Positions 42,957 to 53,880 of a DNA stretch of 64,000 nucleotides are shown piece after piece (position 1 is the stretch's first letter; each line of letters begins with the position of its first letter). The DNA is from Dendrocalamus latiflorus (lineage: Eukaryota > Streptophyta > Magnoliopsida > Poales > Poaceae), in NCBI GenBank assembly GCA_017311315.1, contig CM029627.1, positions 50,390,797-50,454,796 on the forward strand, given 5' to 3'. The position numbers were made by a program, and so were the translations under genes. Under the pieces are notes generated by a model. That model was not told the DNA's origin. It searched no databases and worked only from the letters and a program-made list of their open reading frames with translations.

Positions 42957-43201
42957 TGTTGTGGTTACAGACCAAACAGAGAGAGAGAGTATGGTAGTGG
43001 AGAGTTAGGTGAGCAAATGGCTTAGGGTTTCCCCTGTGGCCTGCACCGTATATATATCCACATGGGGAGTGTTTTTACAGTAATACCCTTACATCTGCAC
43101 ATCCCCTACAGGGGCACTTTCATCATTACACATGTCCCATTTTGGGCCTTACAATCTCCTAACAGGCCTGCTGGGCTTAGGTGGGGGCCACCCCTACAAC
43201 A
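42957..43201 (-). repeat. LTR (5' in element sense), copy 2
   Basis: This 245-bp LTR, partner of 33298-33544, differs at about five bases plus a TA indel in the TATATATA run. ACACC follows as the diverged target duplication. Confidence 0.9.
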
Positions 43202-43206
43202 ACACC

Positions 43207-43920
43207 TATTCACCCTTCTCTAGTCGTCATATTTAGTCTTACATCTCGCCTGGATCTCACCGTTCCATTTTGCTAGTTCTCGAGGCCGCTCCGCTGCTGC
43301 TTCGCCGCCAGCGAGCTCAGCATTGAGCCCGCCCAGAGCTCCTCTGCTCTACCTTCTCTATCGTAGTCTTTATTATTCTTTGTTATTTTATATCTTGCCT
43401 AGTCTGTTTCTGAACACAACTTACTTCAAAACACAACTTACTTCAAAACACAACATATGAATTCAAGATCTGAATCTATATTGAACTGGGGTTAGATCAA
43501 TGCATTCCCTACTAGCTAGATTCGAGATTTTTTGTGGCAGCTCAAAACCGTCACGGAAGACCATAGAGCCATCACAAAAGCCTTCGCGAAGATGCTTAAT
43601 TATTCATGAAAGTCGAATATATGTAGCTGTGACAAAACATGTCGTGATGGCCAGCTGTCACGAGACGTACCAACACATCAGTACTCGGGATACAACGTAG
43701 CATACATGGGAGTAGTTTTCATCCCAAGTTTCCACTTTTTTCTGTATAAAAGCTCGAACAAAACATACACCCATAGCCTCCTCATACAGAGGACTTGTCC
43801 TGACACGAGGACTCCTAATCCTAGCAGGACAGCTAATCCCAAACTAGAGAGCGAACACGAGTTACGCGAGTACAGGCGGAAGAGATGAGAGGCATTCTTG
43901 TCAGTTTTGTCGCGCTGGTA
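43207..43920. other. Stretch without a supported gene
   Basis: Sequence right of copy 2. A short direct repeat (CACAACTTACTTCAAAA twice, 43417-43452) and a TATAAAAGC box near 43746 are the only structures seen. Short frames are not supported. Confidence 0.4.
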
Positions 43921-43923
43921 TCG

Positions 43924-44300
43924 TCACTCATCGATGCCAAATATGCAAGCGTGTTCTGCTAGGATCCACACGATGGTTGTGAGCTCACCGCCGCGGCTGA
44001 GCTGCTTGGCGTGGGAATCCCTGCTGCATCGGACGGACACATAGATGAGCAAATGCACCCACGCTTGGAAGATGATCTCCAGCAGTTTTGGCGCGTAAGG
44101 TACACATTCGTATTCCCGCAATTCCGAAATCAAACTCTGAAGTCTTTCCTGGGATTTTTGCCCCATCCTGTTCAGATGCTCATTTCTTGGCAGTCCCAGG
44201 AGCACCTCGGCATATTGAGTTCCATCCGAGAGAATAATACTCGAGTCGTAGAGAAGACTTCGTTCATCCAAGTTGCTGGCCTCCCGCTCCATCTTTCTTA
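43924..44300 (-). pseudogene. DUF594-domain protein, 3' fragment
   Basis: The minus strand encodes YAPKLLEIIFQAWVHLLIYV and then SHAKQLSRGGELTTIVWILA before a stop at 43924. The HAKQLSRGGE motif near the C-terminus is diagnostic of the DUF594 domain of plant DUF4220/DUF594 membrane proteins, a large grass family of unknown biochemical role. Only the last 120 or so residues are present. The upstream membrane part is missing, and a copia LTR begins 180 bp away at 44477. I treat it as a stranded fragment. Confidence 0.75.
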
Positions 44301-44476
44301 GGATGCTGGCAAGCTTCTTCTCTCTTGTTGTAGAGCTGGGACTTGTTCTCCATGCGGCCTCCAAGGCATCGCGGGTTGTTTACGTGCTGCGGAGCTTTAG
44401 GCCTGGTATACCATATTGGGGCGTACAGCGACGAGGAACACCATGTAATTCGACAGCACCTTGATTGCCTTCACAC

Positions 44477-44888
44477 TGTTGGAGTTAACCCTGAGCATCC
44501 GATCTGGGAAGGAAACAGCAAAGTGTTCAAGTCGGCAACGGCAGAAGAAACTCGTCTGCAAGAAGGAATCAGTTTCCGAGTAGAGTTTGTCTCTGGACGT
44601 GATGTGATTTCATTGTCCATTTAGGTTTCTATTTTGTATAGAACCAGTATTTTCTATGTAACATGTATAGCTGCTGCTACTATAAATTGAGAGGAAACCA
44701 GGGGAACCAAATCGCCCCAACCAAAATCATTGCGTTGCATCCTGAGTTCCGTTTCTCTGAATTGTCCCGGAAGAGCTACAGTGCGCGGAAATCTGAATTT
44801 GTGCTTCAGGTTCAGACTTCAGTTTTTCCAGCGTTCGGTTTTCAGAGATTAGAACATTACAGCATTGGTCTGAAGGCTTTCATCTTCA
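44477..44888 (+). repeat. 5' LTR of the truncated copia element
   Basis: The LTR starts TGTTGGAGTTAACCCTGAGC and ends TTTCATCTTCA at 44888, three bases before the primer site. A CTATAAATTG box lies near 44680. At 412 bp it is typical of short-LTR copia lineages. Confidence 0.75.
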
Positions 44889-44891
44889 ATA

Positions 44892-44903
44892 TGGTATCAG
44901 AGC
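44892..44903 (+). other. Primer binding site, tRNA-iMet type
   Basis: TGGTATCAGAGC immediately follows the copia LTR end and precedes the gag start by about 95 bp. Confidence 0.9.
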
Positions 44904-44996
44904 TATGGTTCCAAGTTCAGACCAATGTCGATCATTGTCCATGGCGAGGCAGCGCGAGAGAGCGGCGGTGGGATGTTTATCTACCCGTAGCTCACG

Positions 44997-45566
44997 ATGA
45001 CCAACTACGCTAGTTGGGTGATCTGGGTGCAAGTAATGATGGAAGATCAAGGAGTCTGGGAAGCAATCAAGCTGGTGGCCGGGGAGGCTGTCGACGCAAG
45101 GAAGGACAAGAAGGCGAGGTCACATCTTCTCCAAGCGCTCCCGGAAGACCTCTTGATGCAGGTGGCCAGGAAGAAAACGGCGAAGGAAATCTGGGACTGC
45201 CTCAAAACCCGGTTCGTTGGCGCAGATCGCATCAAGGAACCACGACTACAGACATTGAAGAGCGACTTCGACGCCATGCGCATGCAGGAGGGAGAGAGCT
45301 TGGACCAGTACACCGGAAGGCTCAACGTCATGTCCGTCAAGTATGCAAACCTTAGAGCAACACTCGAAGATGCCACGATGGTCAAGAAGTTGTTCGACAC
45401 CGTGCCAGAACGCTTCCTGAGCGTAATAGCCGGGATCGAGCAATTCTGCGACATCAAGACGATGTTGTTCGAGGAAGCGGTGGGACGGCTAAAGGCGTAT
45501 GAAGAACAAACACGCGCACGCATGTCTTGCGGAGGCGGCAATAGCGACAGCCAGCTTCTGCTCACT
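44997..45566 (+). pseudogene. Copia gag
   Basis: The ATG at 44997 starts MTNYASWVIWVQVMMEDQGV, followed by the UBN2-type gag core KTAKEIWDCLKTRFVGADRI and RLNVMSVKYANLRATLEDAT. Two in-frame stops (45567-45569 and shortly after) separate it from an Arg/Gly-rich stretch and the zinc knuckle CCFNCDRMGHYKSEC near 45775-45820. In intact elements these form one polyprotein. Confidence 0.8.
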
Positions 45567-45769
45567 TAGGCCGAGTGGCAGGCATGACAGAAGAAGGAAG
45601 CCGGCGATTCTTTATCAAGCAAAACTAAGTATCACGGCTCTGCAGAGAGTAGTAGCCGTGGTAGAGGTGGACGAGGACGCGATAGGGGCCGCGGTAGAGG
45701 CGGTCGCGATGGCACGCCAAGCGAAGATGGCACGGTTGGCTCAAGCGGCGGTGGCCGTGACAAGAGCCA

Positions 45770-47397
45770 TATCTGTTGCTTCAACTGTGACAGGATGGGG
45801 CACTACAAATCCGAGTGCCGAGCACCGAAGAAGGGGAGGAGGCCAACCTTACGTGCGCAGATGACACCGAGCCTGCGCTGCTACTCGCGGTCTCTGAAAA
45901 ATTGGTGCTGGAGCAGCAAGAACGATAGGAGGTCGTGCTGCTAAACGAAGAGGAAGTAATGCCGGAGGTGAAGACCGCCCTAGGACAAGTCTGGTACCTG
46001 GACAACGGGGCAAGCAACCATATGACCGGCGACAAGGCAAAGTTTCGCGAGCTGGACGAGAGCGTCACCGGAAAAGTGAAGTTTGCGACAACTCAACGGT
46101 GCAAATCATGGGCAAAGGTTCAGTTCTGTTCAACTGTAGAAATGGAGACCAATGGCTACTCCAGGAGGTGTACTACATCCTGAGGCTCCAAAGAAACATT
46201 GTGAGCCTTGGGCAGTTGACTGAAACAGGCCATAAGGTGATTTTGGATGAAGATGTTTTGCAAGTGTTCGACAAGCGGCAAGCAAGATTGCCCATGGAAG
46301 TGAGACGCACTGCAAATCGTCTTTACAAAATCGAGCTACACCAAGCGGAGGCAGTTTGCCTCCTGGCGAACCTCGAAGACCCAGCGTGGCTATGGCATGC
46401 CAGACTTGGCCACGTCAACTTCCAGGCCATGAGACAGTTGGTTGACAAGAGGATGGCGGTGGGTGTCCCGTCTCTTGCACATCCAAATCAACTGTGCCAA
46501 TGGTGTCTCGTGGCAAAGTAGTCAAGGCAACCGTTCCCAGCGGCAACAGCATACAGGGCAGAGAAGCCTCTCGAATTGCTGCATGCTGATCTCTGCGGAC
46601 CAATTACTCCTTCAAGCATCACCGGAAACAGCTACTTCTTGCTAATCGTGGACGATTACTCGAGGTGGATGTGGCTGTTCGTGATCAAGACGAAGGATCA
46701 AGCCTCCACGATGTTTAGGAAATTTCGGCTGCAGATTGAGAACACAATTGATCGGCGAATCAAGATGATTAGGACCGATCGCGGTGGCGAATTCCTGTCA
46801 ACCGAGTTCAATCGAGTCTGCGAGGAGGCCGGGATCGAACGGCAACTTACGGCACCCTACTCGCCACAGCAAAACGGCGTGGTAGAGTGAAGGAATAGAA
46901 TCGTGATGGAGATGGCGAGGTTGCTTCTCAAAAGCATGGGCGTGCCAGGAAGGTTCTGGGGGCAGGCGGTGCAGCACGCGGTGCAGCTGCTGAATCGGTT
47001 GCCGACAAAAGCGCTGGGCGAATGCACTCCGTTTAAAGCCTGGAACGGCAGGAAGCCGCACCTGGCGCACCTCCACGTGTTCAGCTGCACGGCATACGCG
47101 AAGGTGACAATGCCACATCTGAAGAAGTTGGAGGACCGAAGCCAGCCAATGGTGTATCTCGGCATCGAAGACGGCTGCAAAGCGCATCGCTTGTTCGACC
47201 CACGGCGCGAGAAAATTCACGTGAGCCGAGACGTGAAGTTTGAGGAGAAACAGCAGTGGCCCTGGAACGCAGGCGCAAGCATCGGTGATTTGTCAGATTT
47301 CATCAATGAAGGGGAGTGCAGCTCAACACTAACGGCCGAAGAGTTCGTGCCACCCGGAAGTGGTGTGCGGGAACTTGCTAGGTTAGTCTCTGTTTGA
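45770..47397 (+). pseudogene. Copia zinc knuckle, protease and integrase
   Basis: After the CX2CX4HX4C knuckle, protease is seen as VWYLDNGASNHMTGD (DNGAS for D[S/T]GAS) at about 45990-46035. The pre-integrase HHCC module reads WHARLGHVNF ... LCQWCLVAK. The integrase core shows LLHADLCGPI, DDYSRWMWLF, MIRTDRGGEF and APYSPQQNGVVE, giving the D, D and E residues. A TAG after LVAK and a TGA after VVE break the frame, and it needs a frame change near 46090. The domain order is canonical, but reverse transcriptase and RNase H are missing. Confidence 0.85.
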
Positions 47398-47579
47398 TAA
47401 AAAAATTATTTGTAGATGAGATAAAACCAACAAGTGGATAGAACCTTGAATATTTGTCATGGGTGGATGGAACGTTGAAAATGAATATAGTGTACGGTGG
47501 ATGGAACATTCGCTACTATTATACAATCATCACTTAATTTCATTACAATTGGTATAATTAAAATGCTAGGTCTTAGGCC

Positions 47580-48092
47580 TTCTAAGAACTTGCATTAAAA
47601 GTGTCTATATGGATGGAATCTTTGCCTCTAGAGCCTAAGCCATCACTTACATATCCTTGGCACCAAACAAAAGAAGAGGCAAAAACACAACCAAAGCAAG
47701 AAAACAACATCAAGAACAAGAGCACGAGCACTTGGACGAATTCAGGAATTCTATTCCCACTTGGTGAGAAATGTTTACAACCACTCCACCTATAAGGACA
47801 AGAGCTCCATGGGAAGCACACAATCTCATAAATTTATAAGTATTCTAATCTCACCCTCTCTTCCTATTCATGAGCACAAAGACTCAAAAGACCCAAGTAA
47901 ATCTCTCGCACTCACTGTTTCACTTAATCTTAGATTTGGACCTTAATGGATAATAAGCTCATGGGCAAACTTGAAAACCCACAATATAATAGGGTTTTTC
48001 ATTTGCACTGAACTTATACATGCTTTTTAAAGCATTTTTCACCCTGAAGCTGCATAACCTAAATTTACTTGATTCTTCATCCTATAATGCGT
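47580..48092 (-). mobile_element. Copia LTR/leader fragment related to 32250-33188
   Basis: The minus strand contains GTGCCAAGGATATGTAAGTG and, farther right, sequence parallel to the LTR part at 32700-32770 (TTTTAAAGCA..., CTGAAGCTGCATAACC). It is cut at 48093 by the start of a gypsy LTR, showing nested insertion into older copia debris. Confidence 0.45.
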
Positions 48093-50107
48093 TGTAACAT
48101 CCCATTTTCGGGTTTGATACTTTGTGTTGTATTTCGCTGTTGCTTGTAAAAAATTGTATTTAAAGTTCAAATCTTGAGTTTAATTTTTAGTCAAACTTTC
48201 TTTTGCCTTGCTAATTTTTCTCCCTTTCCAGTCCAAAAGAATTGCATTTCCTCTTCCTTCCCGAGTGGGCCACCTCCCCTTTTCCTTTCTTTTGGCCAAA
48301 CCGGCCACCCAGCCATTTTCTTTTTTCCTTGGCTTCCTGGGCCTTTCGGCCAGCCCAGCCAGCCTGGCCCCTTTGTTCCTCCTCGTTCCTCCCTTGCTCT
48401 GTTCTGTCGCCGACTGAGCCCCCGCATAGCGACGTCGTATAAAAATGTATGTTACTTATAAGGTAATTACCACCCACATGAAAATCTAGCAATATATATA
48501 CCTACACCCTCCTTGAAATTTGATAATCCATGTACCTTGTCACCATCGATATTATTGTTATTATCCAAAAAAGCTCTATGTCTTAAATAAATGCCATGCT
48601 CGTCTTGCAAAGTCCAGAGCACTAGTTGCCCTAATCTTAACTTTTAAACATGAAACTGGCTTTGGGACAGTCACAGGATGTAAGTGGCTGAGTATTTGTG
48701 ATAACTTAATTTACGTCTCTCCAAATCCTAAAACTGCTAAACCTGTCCAGGCGGGTGGTAAGAGTGGATGATGCTGATGTTGCACAAGAGATTTTGGTTT
48801 GTGGTATGAACCGTTTGGACAAATTAAGGACTTAATCTTGTAATGACCTCCTGGTGTAAAACAGTACAACCATAAGCTGACAAACTGTAGGTTTGGCTGA
48901 ATAATTTACTAGACCCTTGAAGCCATCTCACAGGTAGGGGAAAGAAGGGATTATGTAGGAGGAATAACAATCTGGCCTGAACAGGACACCGCACACTAGT
49001 GATGTTCGCCAGCTGCGCTAGACGTTGTGGTGGAAATTCCCACACAACTTATGGGACCTTTGTGATGGATAAGCCCATAAGGGTGAGAGGATGATAGGGC
49101 GAGGTATTGTAAAGGCCTCGTAATAATCTCTCAATTTGCGTGACTAAGGAATCACATAGGCCCATCAGGTTGATTGTCTCTTGTGGGTAAAATGTACAAT
49201 CTCTGCAGAGAATAAACTATTCAAATAGCCATACCCATGGTTAAGGGCGGACATGGGAACTTCGTCGAGTTAGTTCTATTTCCAAAATTTTGTGGGTGGG
49301 ATGAAAAGCCTGTTGGAGGGAGGTACTCTAACTTTGACTTTTCCTGGAGGGAAGTACTCTAGTGTTATTATGGGTTAACCTATCCAAAAATCTAGCATCG
49401 ATGGATGGAGCCATATAATTGGTGGATGGAACCAGCACCACTATATACATATTGCACAATTTAAACTCTTTAAAGCATGTTTTTGTCAAAATGCCAAGTC
49501 ATAGGATTTGTACTTATACTATTTACCAACCGTTGCTTTATGCAATTAAAAGAACCTAAGCTACCCTTGTTTAAGCCTTGCATATATAATTATTTACATT
49601 TTGTGTGTTGGCTCGCGGAGCATGGTTGTGTGTACTCATCCTCGCTCCCTACCCTTCCCTTCAAAGTTTGCTAATCAAGACCAGTATGCTTACTACCAGG
49701 ACTAAGTTGGCAAGGGCAATGAACATGGTGATAATTAGATTAGGACCTAGTGTCTCCTTACAGTCTAACCAACCAAGCTAACTGGTGGGTGTGTTTAACA
49801 TTAGCCAGGCTTCTAGATAATATTAATCGCTCCTAGGTTGTCACTGTCGCTTGCCTGTGAAGGGATGAGCCTCTCCTTTTGCTTCCGCTATTGCTTTATT
49901 TGTGTAATGGACTCATTTGGCTTGACGGCCCTTTTTGTAAAACTTATCACTATGTGAAATATTTGAACTCTGGTATTGTTATATTATGGTTTGTACTATG
50001 TATGAGATGATTCAGCAATGTATCTGTGCGCACTATCTACTGATCTAGGGAATAGTGTAGTAGTATCATAGAGGATTCTGGGTTTGCTAAATCCGGGGTC
50101 CGATAGG
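48093..50107 (+). repeat. Gypsy-type LTR (LTR2)
   Basis: The LTR starts TGTAACATCCCATTTTCGGG, a usual opening in this class, and ends three bases before the primer site at 50110. Its middle matches LTR1 (27960-30350) with words such as GACCTCCTG(G)TGTAAAACA and TATTCAAATAGCCATACCC. It holds no coding frame; frames around 48200-48460 are compositional. Confidence 0.65.
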
Positions 50108-50109
50108 GC

Positions 50110-50121
50110 TGGTATTAGAGC
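50110..50121 (+). other. Primer binding site, iMet type with one mismatch
   Basis: TGGTATTAGAGC differs from the standard TGGTATCAGAGC by one base. It lies at the 3' edge of LTR2 and begins the degenerate gypsy internal region. Confidence 0.75.
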
Positions 50122-50305
50122 ATACGACTGTAGAAAACCTAGTTAGAACGGTCGTGCCCTAAGGCTTGAGTCTAATTTTGAAAACTAAGAAAAACTTTAA
50201 CAAAATATAATTTACTACTTCCTACACTTACCATTCTTAGATCTTTACTCTTCTGCACTTTCTTTATATTTTAGCTATTCTAATCTTTTTGTTTCAAAAT
50301 TGTAG

Positions 50306-51635
50306 ATGGCCAGATCCTCTTCGTCTGCTCCCTGGGACTACTTGTCACACGCCGAGACCGAGGGCGAGCACGTTGGGTTGCTACACCAGCTTCTGTAGTA
50401 CCTTCGCTACGACCAGCCAGCTATTTTTAGGGGGGGCGACAGATGTAGGTCCGGGACTGAGAGGTCTGGACTATGGAGATCTTTATCTATGCCAGGGAGG
50501 GAGGATTTGACCCTCTCATTGTCCCCACCATCCACCCCAGGAGCCGCTGCTCAGATGCCATATAGGACGTGACCCAGTTTGCATCAGCTCAACTAATGCA
50601 GCTGCACGGGGCCGAGCTGGTGCAGTCCCCATTCTGCTTCTTCCCGATCCTTTACACTGGTGGCCCTACCCCCGAACATATGGACACAGCAGTGGACGAC
50701 CCGAGACTAACCCACCAGGTGCAGTTGACCCAGGCCATGGTGAACACCATCAAGAGGACAGTCGTCAGCACCAAGCAAGAGCTTTCAGACTCCTCAAGCC
50801 TCAAGGACTTCCTCAACTCCAACTAGGGCCACGTGAACCATATTACAGCAGAGGATGCCCAAGACGCTTCCAGAGTACTCATGGGTACAATCTCTATTAA
50901 GTCCATACCTGCACAAGTTTTATTTGATTATGTGGCTTCACACTCTTTTATCTTTGAAAATTTTGTGGCAAGGGTTAAGTTACTAACCTTTAGGCTAAAA
51001 AGTCTAGTGGTACTAAGCTCACCAAGGGGGACCCTTGACCGCCACTCTAGTAAGCCCTAAGGTGGAGGACACCATGGAGAATTTTGACTTCTTAGCAGAC
51101 CTGTTGGTCCTACAATCCCAATCCTTGGACATCATCCTAGAGATGGGCTGGTTAGCCAAATATCAAGGAATGATAGACTGTGCTAATAGAAAGGTTGTAC
51201 TCACTAAGTACACTAGGCTAACAATAGAGGTTAGAGTGGACTGCCCTTCCTTAAAGCAAGCAATCCATCACCTTGAGGAGCTATCTCTGGAAGAAATGCC
51301 TGTAGTTCAGGATTACCCAGAAGTCTTTCCAGAAGAACTACCTAGCATGCCACCTGAAGCCAGGAATTGCCCGAAAAGCCAAGAGGCCTTATAGAATGGT
51401 AGTAGATGAGTTAGAAGAGCTGAAGTCACAAATTGAAGATCTCTAGGAAAAAGGATTTATCAGGCCTAGCTCGTCCCCTTGGGGTTCACCAGTACTCTTT
51501 GTTAGGAAGAAAGATGGCACTACCAAATTGTGTCTAGACTACCGAACCCTCAATGATGTGACCATCAAAAATAAGTATCTGCTGCCCAGGATAGATGACC
51601 TATTTGATCAGTTGGTAGGAGCAACAGTAAAGGGA
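50306..51635 (+). pseudogene. Degenerate gypsy gag-protease-RT remnant
   Basis: After an ATG at 50306 (MARSSSSAPWDYLSHAETEG) come gag scraps with stops. A damaged protease follows: AQVLFDYVASHSFIFENFVA stands where FDSGASHSFI is expected, then DIILEMGWLAKYQGMIDCAN. The start of reverse transcriptase is clear: QDYPEVFPEELPSMPP, KGFIRPSSSPWGSPVLFVRK and DGTTKLCLDYRTLNDVTIKN, then LLPRIDDLFDQL. It stops abruptly at 51635. Large internal deletions separate the parts, and at least three in-frame stops are visible. Confidence 0.8.
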
Positions 51636-51639
51636 TAGC

Positions 51640-52960
51640 ACGAATCATCTAGAGCGTGCGGCCATAAGCCAAATACCACATGCAGCCAACCGACAAGAGA
51701 GAAGAAACACCATGGCACCAACAAACCATCACTGTCTCTCATCCCCATCCCCAAACCCTCATAACTTCACCACCACCAAGCAGCAGCCACCGCCAGTCTG
51801 TTAGGGCAAACTGACCAGGAACAAGACGCCAACAAGGAGCCCAATCGTAGGCCGGCAAGCCGTAGGCGGAGAAGCCACCACCAAGGCCAATCAGAACGCT
51901 AGCGACCAGGACAACAACCGCAGAGAACAAGTTGCCATCCTCACCCAAAGCAACCCAATCAACCAGTAAAGGTAGCTGACCAATCACCCATAGTATTAAG
52001 ATCAATTTCGCAATAGTAAACCTTACATAGTCATAGACAATAAGCCACCAGTCATTTGTCATCGAGCACCACTAGGGCATCATGGACCCAGCACAGAGAG
52101 CACCAACCAAAAGTAGAGGAAGAGAGCAGAGGGAGCAAGGAGTACCAAGGAGGTGAGCCGCTGCGGTGTAGGAAGGGCACCGCGCACCCGACGGCCATGG
52201 CATGCTCCCCCGGCGCATGGCATGACCTCGAGCCCCGCTACAGCCACCAAACGACCACCCTCAAGTAGATCTAAAAATAAAAAAGGGACAAATCAAAATC
52301 TAGTATCAGATCAAATAAATTGAGAAGGGGAGGGAGTAGAAGAGGTGAATCAGAGGAGGAAGGAAGAAGATTGGAGTAGAGCCGGTAGACCATAGCCCAA
52401 ACCTAGGATTCAACTAGGGTTACCAGTAATGGCGCGAGGAGCTCGGCCGGCAAAGGCCGAGGGAGTCAACGCAGAGGAGAGCCGACGGCCCTAGCAGTTC
52501 GCAAGACCACTGGGAGGCGCTAGCGGCAGCGAAGCCGTTCGGTGACTCGAGGACGGTGGAGTAGCGGCTCAAAGCCAAGCCAAGGGGAGGAGGCGTAGGG
52601 CCGGGAGTCGGTAGTGGAGGCACCAAAGTCGGGGAGAGGCTGAGGCGGCGCGGCGCCGAAGAACCGAAGGTGCAGCACCGGGATCCAATCTAGATCGAGA
52701 GAAGAGGAAGCAGCAGGAGAGAGAAAGAGATGGAAGAAATGAGGTAAGGTGGCCGAGTGAGAAAATAAAAAGGGTGGAAAAAAGAAGAAAATAGAAAGGA
52801 GAAAAAAGAGAAAAAGAAAAAGGGAAGGAAGAGAGAGAGAGAGAGAGAGAGAAGAGAAAGGAGAAGCGCAAGCGTAAGAAAAAAATTGTCTTCGTAAATA
52901 TTTAACTCAAGTAAGCTATTGTAGATTAAACTACTCGAGTGCATTATGCTAATCATGTTA
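51640..52960. other. Unassigned segment with purine-rich end
   Basis: The sequence changes abruptly after the RT remnant. A protein-like hydrophobic frame on the minus strand (51739-52062) and mixed GC-rich sequence to 52690 were not recognised. From 52690 the plus strand is purine-rich. I cannot support a gene here; it may be part of another LTR or leader. Confidence 0.35.
52830..52852. repeat. (GA)n microsatellite
   Basis: About eleven GA dinucleotides lie inside a longer purine tract (52700-52880). Confidence 0.9.
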
Positions 52961-52964
52961 AATT

Positions 52965-53880
52965 ACAAAATATAACTAAGCAGTATTTACGACTATTGAA
53001 ACTTAATTAAGGGCTGTCGGTAGATTAAAAGTTGGCGCATATCGATTGAATTGGTACATTGCTGTTCAAATCATTTGATTTTCTAACTAAATACCTACTT
53101 AACCCTATTGGTAATATAAACTTGTGAAACTTCACTAATAAATATTCATGATCGTTATAAATAAACCAAGCGATTAAAAACTGGTCTGTGTGAATATTAA
53201 AATCCATGTATTGTTGTTTAAACCGCTCCATGGCATATTTAATTACTCAAACAATTTGGTTAGTAGCATCTAAATTATAGAAATGCACCCTTGATTACTC
53301 TGAATAATTAGAGAAAATTAATTGTGGTATGACGATTTAAAATATACATGTCGATGAAACTTATACACGTACGAATTAAATTAAGGGACTATAGTCTAGT
53401 CCATTTTGTTGCGGGTTTAAATACCCATATAGTTTGGTTATGTCCATCCAAATAGTAGAAAAACCATTAATCAGTATTTACAAGGATTAGAATAGATGAA
53501 GTGCCATCTGTAGATTAAAACTAAGATATTGCCAATTAAATCATTTAAGGTTGTAACCAAATACCTAATTAACCTGGAATGTATTAAATTATAGAACTTC
53601 TCTAGTAAATATTCTTGGATATTAAAAATAAATTAAGTGATGCTCATAGGCGGGAAATTGTACACATATGAAGGAAATTATAATAATATCATTTAGTTTA
53701 CCCTATTGCACATTTAAATGCCTAGTAAATTTTTGTTAGTTACTTATAAATTGTAGAAATCCACTAATAAGTATTATGAACTATTAGAATAAATTCATAG
53801 CCATCAGCAGATTTAAAACTGTTCGTGACGACTAGAATAACCTGTGCCAATTTAAAATAGTAAGCCATGATTTAAAATCG
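52965..53880. repeat. Strongly diverged ~155-bp tandem repeat, about six units
   Basis: Units starting at about 52969, 53120, 53275, 53453, 53594 and 53752 share the order: AAATTATAGAA..., (T)CACTAATAA(G/A)TATT, then a run ending in ATCAGCAGATTTAAAACTG-like text. Spacing is 141-178 bp. Divergence is high, so the array is old. The AT-rich context and flanking LTR-like sequence suggest an internal repeat of a large gypsy LTR. Confidence 0.5.

Larger units (their letters stand above)
33298..43201 (-). mobile_element. Non-autonomous gypsy-type LTR element, copy 2
   Basis: This is the same family as the element at 13398-25072, with LTRs at 33298-33544 and 42957-43201. Flanking pentamers are GCACC (left) and ACACC (right), a duplication with one mismatch. 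Gag lies on the minus strand at 41732-42904, next to a primer site TGGCGCCGTCCATGGGGA (42937-42954). The protease is absent. The antisense gene is on the plus strand (34331-40866) but broken. A 4.2-kb foreign element sits at 35423-39683. I count about five substitutions and a 2-bp indel between the LTRs, so it is older than copy 1. Confidence 0.82.
44477..47397 (+). mobile_element. Copia element truncated after integrase
   Basis: An LTR (44477-44888), an iMet primer site, gag, protease and integrase follow in the usual Ty1/copia order on the plus strand. The coding part ends at 47397 before reverse transcriptase, where AT-rich LTR debris begins. No second LTR is found nearby. Several in-frame stops make it non-functional. 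It abuts the DUF594 fragment on its left. Confidence 0.85.

Noticed and set aside
48191..48492. Frames on both strands in LTR2
   Set aside because: They arise from a C/T-rich patch of the LTR and have no homologue-like motif.
52569..52956. Ser/Leu/Phe-rich minus-strand frames
   Set aside because: They are translations of a purine-rich, GA-microsatellite tract.
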